Of a DNA stretch of 64,000 nt, positions 9,185 through 18,458 are shown one piece after another. Source of the DNA: Stutzerimonas urumqiensis (lineage in GTDB: Bacteria > Pseudomonadota > Gammaproteobacteria > Pseudomonadales > Pseudomonadaceae); assembly GCF_003640395.1 (NCBI RefSeq), contig NZ_RBZQ01000005.1, forward strand, positions 248,001-312,000, given 5' to 3'. The notes under the pieces were generated by a model. It saw only the letters and a program-made list of their open reading frames with translations. It made no database searches and had not been told where the DNA came from. The number at the start of each line of letters is the position of its first letter. Position 1 is the first letter of the stretch. Position numbers and translations under genes: made by a program.

Positions 9185-10087
9185 ATGGTGCCGACTCCGG
9201 AATCGTCGCTGCACTTCGAGGCCCTGGTGGCGTTGGCTGCCGTGGCCAGGCACGGCAGCGTGCAAGCCGCCGCAGCTGCCATCGGCCTGTCGGCGCCGCG
9301 CCTCAACCGCCTGCTTCGCATGCAGGAGCAGCGCCTGGGTATCGCGCTGGTCGAGGCGTCAGCCCGTGGCATGACGCTGACCGACGCAGGCGAGCGGCTG
9401 CACAGACACGCTCAGGCGCTGCTCCACGCGGTGGCCGATGCCGAAACCAGCGCCCGTCAGGAGCACCGCGGACTCGACGGCACCTTGCGCGTGCAGGCGC
9501 CCCAGGCCTTGCTGGTGCCGCTGCTGGTGCCCTTGGTGCTGCGCCTGCAAGACGCCCATCCCGCGCTCGGAATCCAGCTGCTGACCGACGAGCATCCGAG
9601 CCTGATCGACGCGCCGCCGCACCTGCGCCTGATGCCCGGCCCGCTGCCGCCCTCCCTCTATGCCCGGCCCGTGGGCGCGCTGCGCATCGGCCTGTTCGCC
9701 AGCCCCGGTTACCTGAGCCGGACCGGGCATCCCCAGGGCCTGAACGAGCTGGCCGGCCATGCGCTCGTCCACTGCCCGCGCGAAGGGCAGGCACCGATGT
9801 GGCAGCTGGCCGGTGGGCACTGCCTTCGCTTCGAGCCGCGGCTCAGCGTCAATGCCAGCGCGGCGGCGTTGCGGGCGGCCATCGAGGGTGCGGGCATCGT
9901 GCGCTGTTACGGGCTGGAGGCGCGCAACGCCTGTGCGCATGGCCTGCTCGAACCCGTCGCCGAACCGCTCTGGCCGCCGCCCCAGCCGCTGGCCCTGACC
10001 TATCACCTCGGCCTGCGGGCTCCGGCCAGCGTCAGGGCCTTTCTGGACCTGGCGACACCCTGGCTGCGTGATCAATTGGTCGGCTGA
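9185..10087 (+). CDS. LysR-family transcriptional regulator, divergent member
   Basis: 300 residues, beginning 2 bp after the preceding LysR gene, so co-transcribed. The HTH (FEALVALAAVARHGSVQAAA to MTLTDAGERLHRHAQ) and effector domain (GTLRVQAPQALLVPLLVPLV) keep the LysR layout, but the effector domain is short and rich in Pro/Leu. The two regulators are alike in architecture and may be an old tandem duplication. Likely target: the genes immediately downstream (10211-12839). Confidence 0.88.
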   Translation: MVPTPESSLHFEALVALAAVARHGSVQAAAAAIGLSAPRLNRLLRMQEQRLGIALVEASARGMTLTDAGERLHRHAQALLHAVADAETSARQEHRGLDGTLRVQAPQALLVPLLVPLVLRLQDAHPALGIQLLTDEHPSLIDAPPHLRLMPGPLPPSLYARPVGALRIGLFASPGYLSRTGHPQGLNELAGHALVHCPREGQAPMWQLAGGHCLRFEPRLSVNASAAALRAAIEGAGIVRCYGLEARNACAHGLLEPVAEPLWPPPQPLALTYHLGLRAPASVRAFLDLATPWLRDQLVG

Positions 10088-10210
10088 TTATTTCAGCTGT
10101 GGCAATTTTCTTTTGATCGCGATGGCCATTCTTGCAGTGCTTCACTTTGCGCAGGATAGGTGACGTCGCTTCACCGCCGTGAAGCTCACCCCGTCCAAAA
10201 GGAGCCACGC

Positions 10211-10834
10211 ATGTCCAACCCCATCAAGGTTTATCGCCACGCGCTTTCCGGCCACTGCCATCGCATCGAGCTCATGCTGTCCCTGCTCGGCCTGCCGGCC
10301 ACCTTCATCGATGTGGACCTGGCCGCCGGCGAGCACAAGACGCCCGGCTTCCTGAAGCTGAACGCCCTCGGACAGGTGCCGGTACTCGATGACCAGGGCA
10401 CCCTCCTGGCGGACTCCAACGCCATCCTGGTCTACCTCGAGCGCCGCTACGGCAACGGTCGCTGGCTGCCGCACGACCCGCTCACCCAGGCGCAGGTGCA
10501 GCGCTGGTTCTCCGTCGCCGCCGGTCCGCTGGCGAACTCGGCGATGAAGGCGCGGCTGGTCACGGTCTTCGGCGCGCCGTTCGATCCGGAGCCGTTGATT
10601 GCCGCGGCTCACAGGCTGTTCCAGTTCATCGACGCGCACCTGGCGAGCCAGCCCTTCCTCGCCGGCGATCAGGCCACGCTCGCCGAGGTGTCCCTGTACA
10701 GCTACATCGCCCATGCGCCGGAGGGCAACGTTTCGCTGGAACCCTACGCCCATCTGCGCGCCTGGCTGCGCCGCATCGAAGCGCTGGAAGGCTTCGTACC
10801 GATGGGCGTGACCCGGGTAGGCCTGATGCGCTGA
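10211..10834 (+). CDS. Glutathione S-transferase family protein
   Basis: 207 residues; ATG 10211 follows AAAAGGAG. The N-terminal thioredoxin-fold domain is IKVYRHALSGHCHRIELMLS and LGQVPVLDDQ with the glutathione-binding SNAILVYLERRYG (about residues 66-78). An all-helical C-terminal domain follows (FIDAHLASQPFLAGDQATLA). It probably conjugates or reduces electrophiles in the cytoplasm. It is followed 55 bp later by a PPOx-ferredoxin-reductase fusion in the same direction, probably one operon. Confidence 0.92.
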   Translation: MSNPIKVYRHALSGHCHRIELMLSLLGLPATFIDVDLAAGEHKTPGFLKLNALGQVPVLDDQGTLLADSNAILVYLERRYGNGRWLPHDPLTQAQVQRWFSVAAGPLANSAMKARLVTVFGAPFDPEPLIAAAHRLFQFIDAHLASQPFLAGDQATLAEVSLYSYIAHAPEGNVSLEPYAHLRAWLRRIEALEGFVPMGVTRVGLMR

Positions 10835-10889
10835 GCCGATCCCCAGCGACCTGACGCATCGATGCGGGCGATCCCCGCGAGGAGTCGAC

Positions 10890-12839
10890 GTGAACGACCT
10901 GACCACGGCCCTGCCCTGGCATGAAGGCGAGCGTGCCCTGCAACGCCTCGTGGGGGTGGACCAGCAGATGGCGGACCTCGGCCGCCGGGTGCTGCGGCCC
11001 TTCCTGACACCGCAGCTGCAACACTTCTTTCCTCAGCTGCCCTTCGTCGCGGTGGCGGCGGTGGACGCGGACGAATGGCCCTGGATCGGCCTTCTCGAAG
11101 GGACGCCCGGCTTCGTCCACACACCCGACGAGCGACACCTCGCACTGAATGTGTCGCCCGCACCGACCGATCCCCTGGCCCCGCTGCTGCGGCACGGCGC
11201 CAGCCTGGGGCTGCTCGGCATCGAGCTGCCGACCCGTCGCCGTAACCGGGTCAACGGCGTGTTGCAGGGCGCCGCAGGTCGATGGCAGCTGGAGGTGGTC
11301 CACGCCTTCGGCAATTGCCCGAAGTACATCCACGACTGGTCGACGATGGAGCCGGTGGACGTGCGACCCGGCCCGGTGCTGGACATTCGCGACGCCACGC
11401 TCGATGCGCTGCCCGAACCGGCGCTCGCGCATATCGATCGGGCACTGACGGCGTTCGTCGGCAGCTATGCGCGTACCGAGCGTGGCGTCGAGGTCGATGC
11501 GTCCCACCGCGGGGGCCTACCGGGGTTCATCCGGCGTCAGGGCCCGGACCTGATCCTGCCCGACTTCGCCGGCAACCGCTTCTTCAACACCCTGGGCAAC
11601 GTCCTGGAGAGCGGTCGCGCGGCGCTGGTCATACCGGACTTCGCCAGCGGCGACCTGCTGCACCTCACGGGCGAGGCGCGCCCAGTGGACGAGCGATACG
11701 CCGGGGGGCGCTATCCCGGCGCGGAGCGCTACTGGTGCCTGACACCGCGCCATCTGCTCTGGCGACCGGGCGCCTTGCGCTGGCGCAGCCATGCCGGCGC
11801 CGTCGCGGCCGAAGCGGAGCCACAGGGGCCTTGGCAGCCACTGAACCCATCGTCTTTGCAGCCGGTCCGCGTGGCGGCTGTGATGCAGGAGACGCCCGAC
11901 ATCCGCTCCTTCCATCTGCACGGCGATGCGCTGGCCTCCTTCGAAGCCGGGCAATTCATCACCCTGCACGTGCCTCGTCTGGACGGGACGCCGCTGGTGC
12001 GCAGCTACACCCTGTCCGGCAGCCGCCGCGAGACAGGCTATCGCGTCAGCATCAAGGCCGACGGCGAAGGCTCTCGCTACCTGCATCGGGCATTGCAGGT
12101 CGGCTCCGAACTGGTCGTCAGCAGACCGGCCGGCTCCTTCACCGCCGGCGCCCCGGACCGGGCGCACTGGGTGCTCCTGGGCGGCGGTATCGGCATCACG
12201 CCCATTCTGAGCCTGGCCCATGAGTTGACCGGCGCCGGCCGTGGCCCGGTGACTCTGATCCAGAGCGTGCGCACGGTCGTCGAAGCGCCGTTCGCCGCGG
12301 AATTGCTCGCGCTCAGGACCCGAGGGCTGCGCCTGAAACGCCACGTCACCGGAGCGGCCGAACCGCTTCCCGACGGCTGGACCGCTGGACGGGTTTCGCT
12401 GGAACAGGTTCTCGCGGGGCAGACACTGTCGGACGTGCAGCTCTATCTCTGCGGGCCCGCCGCCTTCGTGCAGCGCTACCACCAGGACGCCCTGGCGCTG
12501 GGCCTCTCACCCGCACAGGTCCATACCGAGGCGTTCGGTCCCTCGGCCCTGGAGCCGACGCATGACGCACCGGTGGCCGAGCGTCCGATAGCCGTGCGGT
12601 TCGCCCGCTCGGACGTGGTCGCCCACTGGCAGCCGGGCGAAAGCGTGCTGGAGACGGCCGAAGGCGCCGGACTGCGCCCTTCCTACGGATGCCGTAGCGG
12701 AAGCTGCGGCGAGTGCGCCTGTTCGTTGCTGCGCGGCGAGGTGTCCTACCCGCTCGGCATCTCGGCCCCGACGGGCAAGATCCTCCTGTGCAGTGCCCGC
12801 CCGACCGCGAATACCGAACCGCTCGCGATCGATCTCTAA
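10890..12839 (+). CDS. Fused PPOx-type flavin domain, ferredoxin-NAD(P) reductase and 2Fe-2S ferredoxin
   Basis: 649 residues after a GAGGAG site. Residues 1-300 form a pyridoxamine-5-phosphate-oxidase-like FMN split barrel (HFFPQLPFVAVAAVDADEWP, GNRFFNTLGNVLESGRAAL). Residues about 325-540 are a ferredoxin-reductase module with FAD motif RSYTLSGS and NAD motif GGGIGITPILSL. The last about 85 residues are a plant-type 2Fe-2S ferredoxin with cysteines 601, 606, 609 and 634 (CRSGSCGEC...C). Electrons would flow NAD(P)H to FAD to 2Fe-2S, and perhaps to the PPOx flavin or an external acceptor. Pairing with glutathione transferase suggests detoxification of electrophiles. Domain calls firm, substrate unknown. 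Confidence 0.9.
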   Translation: MNDLTTALPWHEGERALQRLVGVDQQMADLGRRVLRPFLTPQLQHFFPQLPFVAVAAVDADEWPWIGLLEGTPGFVHTPDERHLALNVSPAPTDPLAPLLRHGASLGLLGIELPTRRRNRVNGVLQGAAGRWQLEVVHAFGNCPKYIHDWSTMEPVDVRPGPVLDIRDATLDALPEPALAHIDRALTAFVGSYARTERGVEVDASHRGGLPGFIRRQGPDLILPDFAGNRFFNTLGNVLESGRAALVIPDFASGDLLHLTGEARPVDERYAGGRYPGAERYWCLTPRHLLWRPGALRWRSHAGAVAAEAEPQGPWQPLNPSSLQPVRVAAVMQETPDIRSFHLHGDALASFEAGQFITLHVPRLDGTPLVRSYTLSGSRRETGYRVSIKADGEGSRYLHRALQVGSELVVSRPAGSFTAGAPDRAHWVLLGGGIGITPILSLAHELTGAGRGPVTLIQSVRTVVEAPFAAELLALRTRGLRLKRHVTGAAEPLPDGWTAGRVSLEQVLAGQTLSDVQLYLCGPAAFVQRYHQDALALGLSPAQVHTEAFGPSALEPTHDAPVAERPIAVRFARSDVVAHWQPGESVLETAEGAGLRPSYGCRSGSCGECACSLLRGEVSYPLGISAPTGKILLCSARPTANTEPLAIDL

Positions 12840-12867
12840 GGACCTGGCATACCGTGACGAACTGCCC

Positions 12868-13033
12868 GCGACCATCGCCGGCATACGGTTCGCCGCGTCC
12901 GCTCCGCGCCGTTGGCGCAGCAGATGCATACAATAGTCGATGGCGGCGACCGTTCCGGCCGAGCTGACGGCATTGCCGTCAGCGACGTAGCGCACACCCG
13001 GGCGGAAGTGACCGCAGGAAATCTCGGGCAAGA
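12868..13033 (-). pseudogene. Fragment of a GlxA/FtrA-type AraC regulator
   Basis: Translating the minus strand gives PEISCGHFRPGVRYVADGN, then AVSSAGTVAAIDYCMHLLRQ and RRGADAANRM. This matches the segment of GlxA-family regulators around the SAGTAAGIDLCLHLLR signature, at the end of the DJ-1/PfpI-like domain. Neither the start of that domain nor the AraC DNA-binding domain is present. It sits directly downstream of the cysteine hydrolase gene, whose own intact GlxA-type regulator is divergent at 13734. Confidence 0.65.
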
Positions 13034-13077
13034 GGCCCGCGCACAGGCGCAGGCCGGAGCAGCATGGGACGGACGGT

Positions 13078-13626
13078 CTAGGCAGCCAGATAGGCTTCGG
13101 TCGAGATCACGTTAGCGTAGCCAAACTTCAAAGCCGCCATCATGGCCGCATGCACCTGAGCCGCCGGCACCTGCACACCTTCGAATTCCAGGTCCAGCGT
13201 CGCGCAGGCGTCGTGCAGCACGGTTACCGCATAGCCGAGATCCGCAGCGGCACGAACCCCGGCATCGACGCACATGTGGCTCATCGCACCGACGATCACG
13301 ACGTCTTCGACGCCGCGTTCGTCGAGCAACTGCGCGAGCGCCGTTTCACGGAACGAGTTCGGGTAGTTCTTGACGATGACCGGCTCGCCTTGCTGCGGCG
13401 CGACGGCAGACTGGATCTCGACATTTGGCGTGCCCGGAACGAACACCGGCCTGCCGCCGTGGACGGACTCATGCCGGACATGGATGACCGGGATGCCCTT
13501 GGCGCGCGAGTCGGCAATCACCTTCACCGCGTTGGCGACGGCGGCCTCGATGCCGGTCAGGGGCAGGTTGCCCGTGGGTAGGTATTCGTTTTGAAGGTCG
13601 ATTACGACCAATGCACGCTTGCTCAT
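13078..13626 (-). CDS. Cysteine hydrolase, isochorismatase-like family
   Basis: 182 residues. The catalytic triad of the family is visible: Asp10 (ALVVIDLQNEY), Lys86 (VIVKNYPNSF) and Cys119 (GAMSHMCVDAGVRAA), with the non-proline cis-peptide region just before the Cys. Members hydrolyse amides such as nicotinamide or related carbamoyl compounds, or isochorismate; which applies here is not decidable. The gene is divergent from a GlxA-type activator across 107 bp, a common pairing. Confidence 0.92.
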   Translation of the reverse strand: MSKRALVVIDLQNEYLPTGNLPLTGIEAAVANAVKVIADSRAKGIPVIHVRHESVHGGRPVFVPGTPNVEIQSAVAPQQGEPVIVKNYPNSFRETALAQLLDERGVEDVVIVGAMSHMCVDAGVRAAADLGYAVTVLHDACATLDLEFEGVQVPAAQVHAAMMAALKFGYANVISTEAYLAA

Positions 13627-13733
13627 GGCTGACTCCCTGGTGATGGTGTCTCTGAACGGGTGACGCCATCATTGGCCATCGGGCGCCGGGCGCGAAGTGG
13701 CGGGATCGACATCTTCAGGGGTTGTATCGACAC

Positions 13734-14711
13734 ATGACAGACAGACCGGTCATCGAGATAGGGATACTGCTTTATCCCGGTGCGCAGCTGGCGACGGTAC
13801 TCGGCCTGACCGATCTGTTCGCGATTGCGCAACGGATCGCCAACGAGCGAGCCGGGCCGACAGCTCCGGCGCTGCGCATCAGCCATTGGCGGAAGCAGAG
13901 CCCCACCGAAGCGCCGGTGCGCATCCAGGATTCGCTGCCCGGCATGGCCACGACGCCGGCCGTGTTGATACTTCCGCCCAGCCTGGAAGAGCCGATCGGC
14001 GCGAGCGCAGCGGCACCTTACACAGCGTGGCTGCGTGAGCAGCACGAGAATGGCGTCACGCTCGCCTCCGTGTGTGCCGGCGCGTTCCTGCTTGGCGAAA
14101 CCGGCTTGCTGTCCGGCCGCACCATCACGACGCACTGGCACTACGTCGAGCCATTCGCCGAGCGCTTCGCCGACGTGCGGCTGGATGTGGACCAGCTCCT
14201 CATCGACGCCGACGACATCATCACCGCCGGCGGTGTCATGGCCTGGACCGATCTAGGCCTGCGGCTGGTGGATCGGTACCTCGGTGCCTCGGTCATGATC
14301 GACACCGCCCAGATGCTGCTGGTCGATCCGCCGGGACGCCAGCAGCGCTACTACAGCGCCTTTGCCCCACGGTTGGCGCATGGCGATCACGCCGTGCTGG
14401 CCGTTCAGCGCTGGCTGCACGAGACAGGCGCCAAAGGCGTGGCCCTGGCCGAACTGGCCCAGCGCGCCGGCATGGAGGAGCGCACCTTTCTGCGCCGCTT
14501 CCAGAAAGCGACCGGCATGACCACGACCGAGTATTGCCAGCGACTGCGCGTGGGCCGCGCCAGGGAGATGCTTCAAGCGGGCCGGCTTCCGATCGAGCGG
14601 ATCGCCTGGGAGGTTGGCTATGGCGATCCGGGCGCGTTCCGAAAGGTCTTCGCGCGCATCGTCGGGCTAACGCCCGGCGAGTATCGACGGCGTTTCAGCG
14701 CCCCCTCCTAG
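13734..14711 (+). CDS. GlxA-family AraC-type transcriptional regulator
   Basis: 325 residues from ATG 13734. It has an N-terminal DJ-1/PfpI-like ligand domain ([19 protein letters not shown], nucleophile-elbow region [50 protein letters not shown]) and a C-terminal AraC double HTH ([40 protein letters not shown]). It probably controls the divergent cysteine hydrolase. Confidence 0.93.
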   Translation: MTDRPVIEIGILLYPGAQLATVLGLTDLFAIAQRIANERAGPTAPALRISHWRKQSPTEAPVRIQDSLPGMATTPAVLILPPSLEEPIGASAAAPYTAWLREQHENGVTLASVCAGAFLLGETGLLSGRTITTHWHYVEPFAERFADVRLDVDQLLIDADDIITAGGVMAWTDLGLRLVDRYLGASVMIDTAQMLLVDPPGRQQRYYSAFAPRLAHGDHAVLAVQRWLHETGAKGVALAELAQRAGMEERTFLRRFQKATGMTTTEYCQRLRVGRAREMLQAGRLPIERIAWEVGYGDPGAFRKVFARIVGLTPGEYRRRFSAPS

Positions 14712-14821
14712 CCCCCTCCGAAACCGGGACGGTTGAAGCACCGGAGGTCTTTCACGAGGCGCTGCTGAAAGGCCTGGAAAGCGCGGGTTAACCGCCACTC
14801 GCCGTCCGAACAGGGCGCCGG

Positions 14822-15484
14822 CTAGCCCGGCATCGGCAACCGCGCTTCGGATGGCGAACGGCCGAAGTATTCGGCGACCATCGCGAAGGCACGTCGCCGG
14901 GCCTCGGTCAGGGCGTCGTCCCCGAGAGCGGTCCCCTCGAGGGTGAAGCAGTGCAGGCTGTTCAAACCCACCGTCGCCAGGGCGGCCTGGAGGTAGGGGC
15001 GCAGGAAGTCGGGCTGGCGCGCCCGGGGCCCGCTGATGTAGCCACCGGACGAAACGGCCACATATACGGGGCGGTCGCGCAGCAACCCTCGTTTGCCCTG
15101 CGGGGTGCTCTCGAAGGTGCGCTGTATGCGCACGACGTGATCGATCCAGGCCTTCAATGACGACGGAACGCTGTAGTTGTGCATCGGCGTGGCGATGACG
15201 AGGATGTCCGCCCTGTCGAGTTGATCGATCAGCCTGTCGGAGCGATGAAGCGAGTCGCCCGGATGGGGCACGCCGGCGCCCCTCGGCGAGGCGAGCATCC
15301 GCGCATAGCCGCCGTCGACAGGGGGCACGTCGTTCAGGTCGACGCTCGACAGCTCGAGGCGCCGATGGCCGCTCTGCGCAGACAGCGCATCCAGGATGTG
15401 TTCGGACAGGCGCAGGCTTTCCGACTCGGCGCCCCGCGGGCTGGCCGCAAGCCGAAGAACGCGAAGGGGGTGCGGGGTCGTCAT
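14822..15484 (-). CDS. FMN-dependent NADH-azoreductase / NAD(P)H quinone reductase family
   Basis: 220 residues with a flavodoxin-like fold of the AzoR type: RVLRLAASPRGAESESLRLS (phosphate-binding loop), VIATPMHNYSVPSSLKAWID (FMN loop), VSSGGYISG. It reduces quinones or azo compounds with NAD(P)H. The gene is divergent from a MocR-type regulator starting at 15655-15691; two ATGG-N6-CCAT dyads lie at the regulator's 5' end, so MocR control is likely. Confidence 0.88.
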   Translation of the reverse strand: MTTPHPLRVLRLAASPRGAESESLRLSEHILDALSAQSGHRRLELSSVDLNDVPPVDGGYARMLASPRGAGVPHPGDSLHRSDRLIDQLDRADILVIATPMHNYSVPSSLKAWIDHVVRIQRTFESTPQGKRGLLRDRPVYVAVSSGGYISGPRARQPDFLRPYLQAALATVGLNSLHCFTLEGTALGDDALTEARRRAFAMVAEYFGRSPSEARLPMPG

Positions 15485-15654
15485 GGCGGTGGTTCCGTGA
15501 GCGATGGGTATCGGGAAAAGTCGCGGCAGCGCTGAGCGGCCTGAAACGCCGTGGTCTGCGCGTGCGGGCTCCGGGTGGAGCGGACGGCGGCATACGGCAT
15601 CTCAACCGGCAGCTCGGTGCCTTCATGCGTGCATGCTAGGCCACGGATGCCACA

Positions 15655-15693
15655 ATGGATCGGACCATGAACGGACTTATGGACTGGGCCATG
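15655..15693. promoter_or_regulatory. Two direct-repeated dyads, MocR operator candidate
   Basis: Two 24-bp units in tandem each carry the inverted repeat ATGG-N6-CCAT: ATGGATCGGACCAT (15655-15668) and ATGGACTGGGCCAT (15679-15692). Paired direct repeats containing TGGAC-like boxes are usual for MocR/PdxR-type regulators. They overlap the annotated N-terminus of the MocR gene, so the true start may be ATG 15691. Confidence 0.4.
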
Positions 15694-17118
15694 AACCGAC
15701 CGTCACCCTTCATCTCCACGGCACTCACCGATGCGGGCGCTCCGCTCTATCGGCAGCTTTACGACCGCATTCGCGCGGCGATCGCGGCGGGCACGCTGGG
15801 GCCGGGCGATCGGCTGCCCTCGGCCCGGGCGCTGGCCAAGGAGCTCGGGGTCGCCCGCGGCACCGTCGAGCTGGGCTACTCGCTGCTGGCCAGCGAAGGC
15901 TTTCTGGTTGCCCGTGGGCAGGCGGGCACGGTGGTCAATCCGGCCTTGCAGCTCGCGACGTCGTCCCTCGCACCGCCGACCGAGACGCCGCCGGCGCAGG
16001 AGGCGCCAGACCTCTTGTGGCGACCTCAGGAGCTGCTGCCCTTCCAGATGGGCGTGCCGGCAATGGATGCCTTCCCCCGCAAGATCTGGGCGAGGTTGGG
16101 TGCCCGCTACCTTCGCGGAATGCGTCCGGCCGACCTCGACTATCCGCCGCCCCATGGCCTACCGGCGCTGCGAAGCGCCATCGCGTCGTACCTGCAGGTC
16201 GCACGCGGTATCGACTGCGCGGCTCACCAGGTTTTCGTCACCAGCGGCTGGCGCCACAGCCTGCTGCACGTCGCCCATACATTGCTCCGCCCGGGCGGGC
16301 ATGGCTGGGTGGAGGACCCTGGCTATCCGCCGGCCCGGCAGATTCTTCGCCAGTTCGGTATCGAGCCGGTGGCGGTCACGGTCGATGCGCAGGGCATTAA
16401 CGTCGAGCAGGGGGTGTCGCGGGCGCCCGATGCGCAGGTGGCGGTGGTCACGCCCGCGCACCAGAGCCCGCTTTCGGTGTCGATGTCGCTGCCGCGCCGG
16501 CAGGCATTGCTCGACTGGGCCGCACGCCATGACGCCTGGATCGTGGAGGACGACTACGACGGCGAGTACCGCTACGCCAGCCGCCCCCTGCCGGCGCTCG
16601 CCAGCCTGGACCGCAATGGCCGGGTGCTCTATGCGGGCACGTTCAGCAAGGTGCTGTATCCGGGGATTCGCCTCGCCTATCTGGTCGTGCCGGCGGCGCA
16701 GGTAGCGGCCTTCGAGCGGACGGGGCGTGCGCTGTTCGCCGCCTCCACGCCGACGATGACCCAGGCGCTGGTGGCGGACTTCATCGCCGAGGGGCACTTC
16801 GCACGCCACATCCAGCGGATGCGTCGCCTGTATGCCGAGCGCCGCGCCGCCACCATCGCCGCACTCGAACGAGGCCTGGCGGGGCGGCTGCGGGTGCAGC
16901 CCGCTCCCGGCGGCATGCACCTGGTGCTGCGCCTGCCCGGTGACTGCACCGACCGTCCCCTGGCCGACCAGCTCCTGGCAGAAGGCTTCGCCGTCCAACC
17001 GCTGTCACGCTGGCGGGCGGGCGACAGCGGCGAATCGGCCCTGCTGATGAGTTTTACCAACTGCGCCTCGGCGGAGCAGGCGCAACGGCTGGGCGCACTG
17101 ATCCGCCAGGCGCTGTGA
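15655..17118 (+). CDS. MocR-type regulator (GntR HTH fused to class I aminotransferase domain)
   Basis: 487 residues from 15655; ATG 15679 or 15691 are alternatives because the first 13 codons overlap a tandem repeat. The GntR winged helix is LYRQLYDRIRAAIAAGTLGP to ARGTVELGYSLLASEGF. After a linker, the fold-type-I PLP domain shows DYPPPHGLPALRSAI, VEDDYDGEYRY, and the PLP lysine in YAGTFSKVLYPGIRLAY. Such proteins sense PLP or an amine and activate or repress divergent genes, here the azoreductase-like gene. Confidence 0.92.
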   Translation: MDRTMNGLMDWAMNRPSPFISTALTDAGAPLYRQLYDRIRAAIAAGTLGPGDRLPSARALAKELGVARGTVELGYSLLASEGFLVARGQAGTVVNPALQLATSSLAPPTETPPAQEAPDLLWRPQELLPFQMGVPAMDAFPRKIWARLGARYLRGMRPADLDYPPPHGLPALRSAIASYLQVARGIDCAAHQVFVTSGWRHSLLHVAHTLLRPGGHGWVEDPGYPPARQILRQFGIEPVAVTVDAQGINVEQGVSRAPDAQVAVVTPAHQSPLSVSMSLPRRQALLDWAARHDAWIVEDDYDGEYRYASRPLPALASLDRNGRVLYAGTFSKVLYPGIRLAYLVVPAAQVAAFERTGRALFAASTPTMTQALVADFIAEGHFARHIQRMRRLYAERRAATIAALERGLAGRLRVQPAPGGMHLVLRLPGDCTDRPLADQLLAEGFAVQPLSRWRAGDSGESALLMSFTNCASAEQAQRLGALIRQAL

Positions 17119-17129
17119 GCGCACAGGCC

Positions 17130-17612
17130 TCAGCTGAGGTTGGCCTCGGTCAGCCCGATTCGCTTGTCGGCGCTGCCCGGGACGGCGCGGGCCGCCACGC
17201 TCAGGCGATTCCAGCCATTGATCGACACCACCAGGAACGTCAGGTCCGACAGTTCCTGCTCGGAAAACTGCTCGCGCACGCTGGCGTAAAGCGCATCGGA
17301 CACCCCATGCGGCGACAGCTGGGTCAAGGCTTCCGTCCATTCCAGGGCGGCCCGTTCACGCGGTGAAAACAGCGTCGACTCGCGCCAGACCGCGACGTGA
17401 TGGAGGCGCAGCTCGCGCTCGCCGTGGATCTTGGCTTCCTTGACATGGATGTCCACGCAGAACGCGCAGCCATTCATTTGCGACGCCCGAAGCGTGATCA
17501 GATGGGCCATCTCCGCAAGAAAAGGGGTTTTCTTGGTCAGGAGCACGGAAAGCTCCCCCAGCTTGCTCGAAGCCTCAGGGGACAGGGCGAAGTAATCGAA
17601 GCGTTGGCTCAT
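17130..17612 (-). CDS. Carboxymuconolactone decarboxylase / AhpD-like family protein
   Basis: 160 residues from ATG 17612; ATG 17627 is an equally possible start. The alkylhydroperoxidase core is LITLRASQMNGCAFCVDIHV, with the Cys-X2-Cys-X3-His motif of AhpD-type redox proteins, followed by LSDLTFLVVSINGWNRLSV. It probably scavenges peroxides or is a small thiol redox protein. It is convergent with the MocR gene. Confidence 0.9.
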   Translation of the reverse strand: MSQRFDYFALSPEASSKLGELSVLLTKKTPFLAEMAHLITLRASQMNGCAFCVDIHVKEAKIHGERELRLHHVAVWRESTLFSPRERAALEWTEALTQLSPHGVSDALYASVREQFSEQELSDLTFLVVSINGWNRLSVAARAVPGSADKRIGLTEANLS

Positions 17613-17826
17613 GGTCGTCTGGCTCATGTCGAATGGATGAAATCGGCCCGTCTGCACCGCAGAACAACCGAGGCCTGGCGAAACGAACTCTAGTCAAGGC
17701 ATGCCGTACGACACAGAGCCAAGATCGGCGCTTTCGACTGGGCCATGAAGGCAGGTCTCGAGGCAGCAGAAACGCCGTCGGCCATGCGACGGCAGGCGCC
17801 AGACTGCGCTCCGTCGCGATAAGCCG

Positions 17827-18363
17827 CTAAACCCTCAGCAACCCACGGAAGCCCCTCGCCGCGTAGTAGGACTGCGCCCCGTTGTGATAGACGAAGACGC
17901 AGTCGTAGCGGCGGTCGCAGAAGAGCGCGCCACCGAGCTGGCGGATGGCGGGCGGCGTCTGGATCCAGCTGGAGGTCTTGGTATCGAAGCGGCCGAGTGT
18001 CTGCAGGTGCCGGTACTGCGCTTCGGTCAGGAGTTCGATGCCCAGCTCGGCCGCCAGGCCGATCGCCGAATGGGCGGGTTTGTTCTCCTTGCGCGACGCG
18101 AGCGCCTGTGCGTCGTAGCAGAGGCTTCGACGCCCGGCCGGGCTCTCGGCGGAGCAGTCCATGAAAACCAGCGATCCGTTGTCGTCGTCGAACGACACCA
18201 CATCCGGCTCGCCGCCGGTCCGCTCCATCTCGGCGAGGGCGCGGCGCTTTTCCGGCGAGGCGTCCAGCCGGGCGTGCACATCGGCCCAATCGACTCCTTC
18301 ATGCCGATGCCCGTGGGTTTCGAAGCGCGCCCTCAATGTCTCGAGCAGGTCGTTCTCGTTCAT
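17827..18363 (-). CDS. DUF4256 family protein
   Basis: 178 residues; ATG 18363 is preceded by GGAGAGGACGGC. It is recognised as the DUF4256 family from its N-terminus (LLETLRARFETHGHRHEGVD), the internal VVSFDDDNGSLVFMDCSAES and the C-terminal block ALFCDRRYDCVFVYHNGAQS. The function is not known. It has no signal peptide or membrane helix, so is probably cytoplasmic. It lies downstream of a LysR gene on the same strand (95-bp gap). Confidence 0.85.
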   Translation of the reverse strand: MNENDLLETLRARFETHGHRHEGVDWADVHARLDASPEKRRALAEMERTGGEPDVVSFDDDNGSLVFMDCSAESPAGRRSLCYDAQALASRKENKPAHSAIGLAAELGIELLTEAQYRHLQTLGRFDTKTSSWIQTPPAIRQLGGALFCDRRYDCVFVYHNGAQSYYAARGFRGLLRV

Positions 18364-18458
18364 GCCGTCCTCTCCGTTGCGGTGGGTGCGTCCCTCGGCC
18401 CGATTCGACAGGCCGCTCGCCGGGACAGACAACGAGCCTAGCACCGGAGCGAAGCCGG

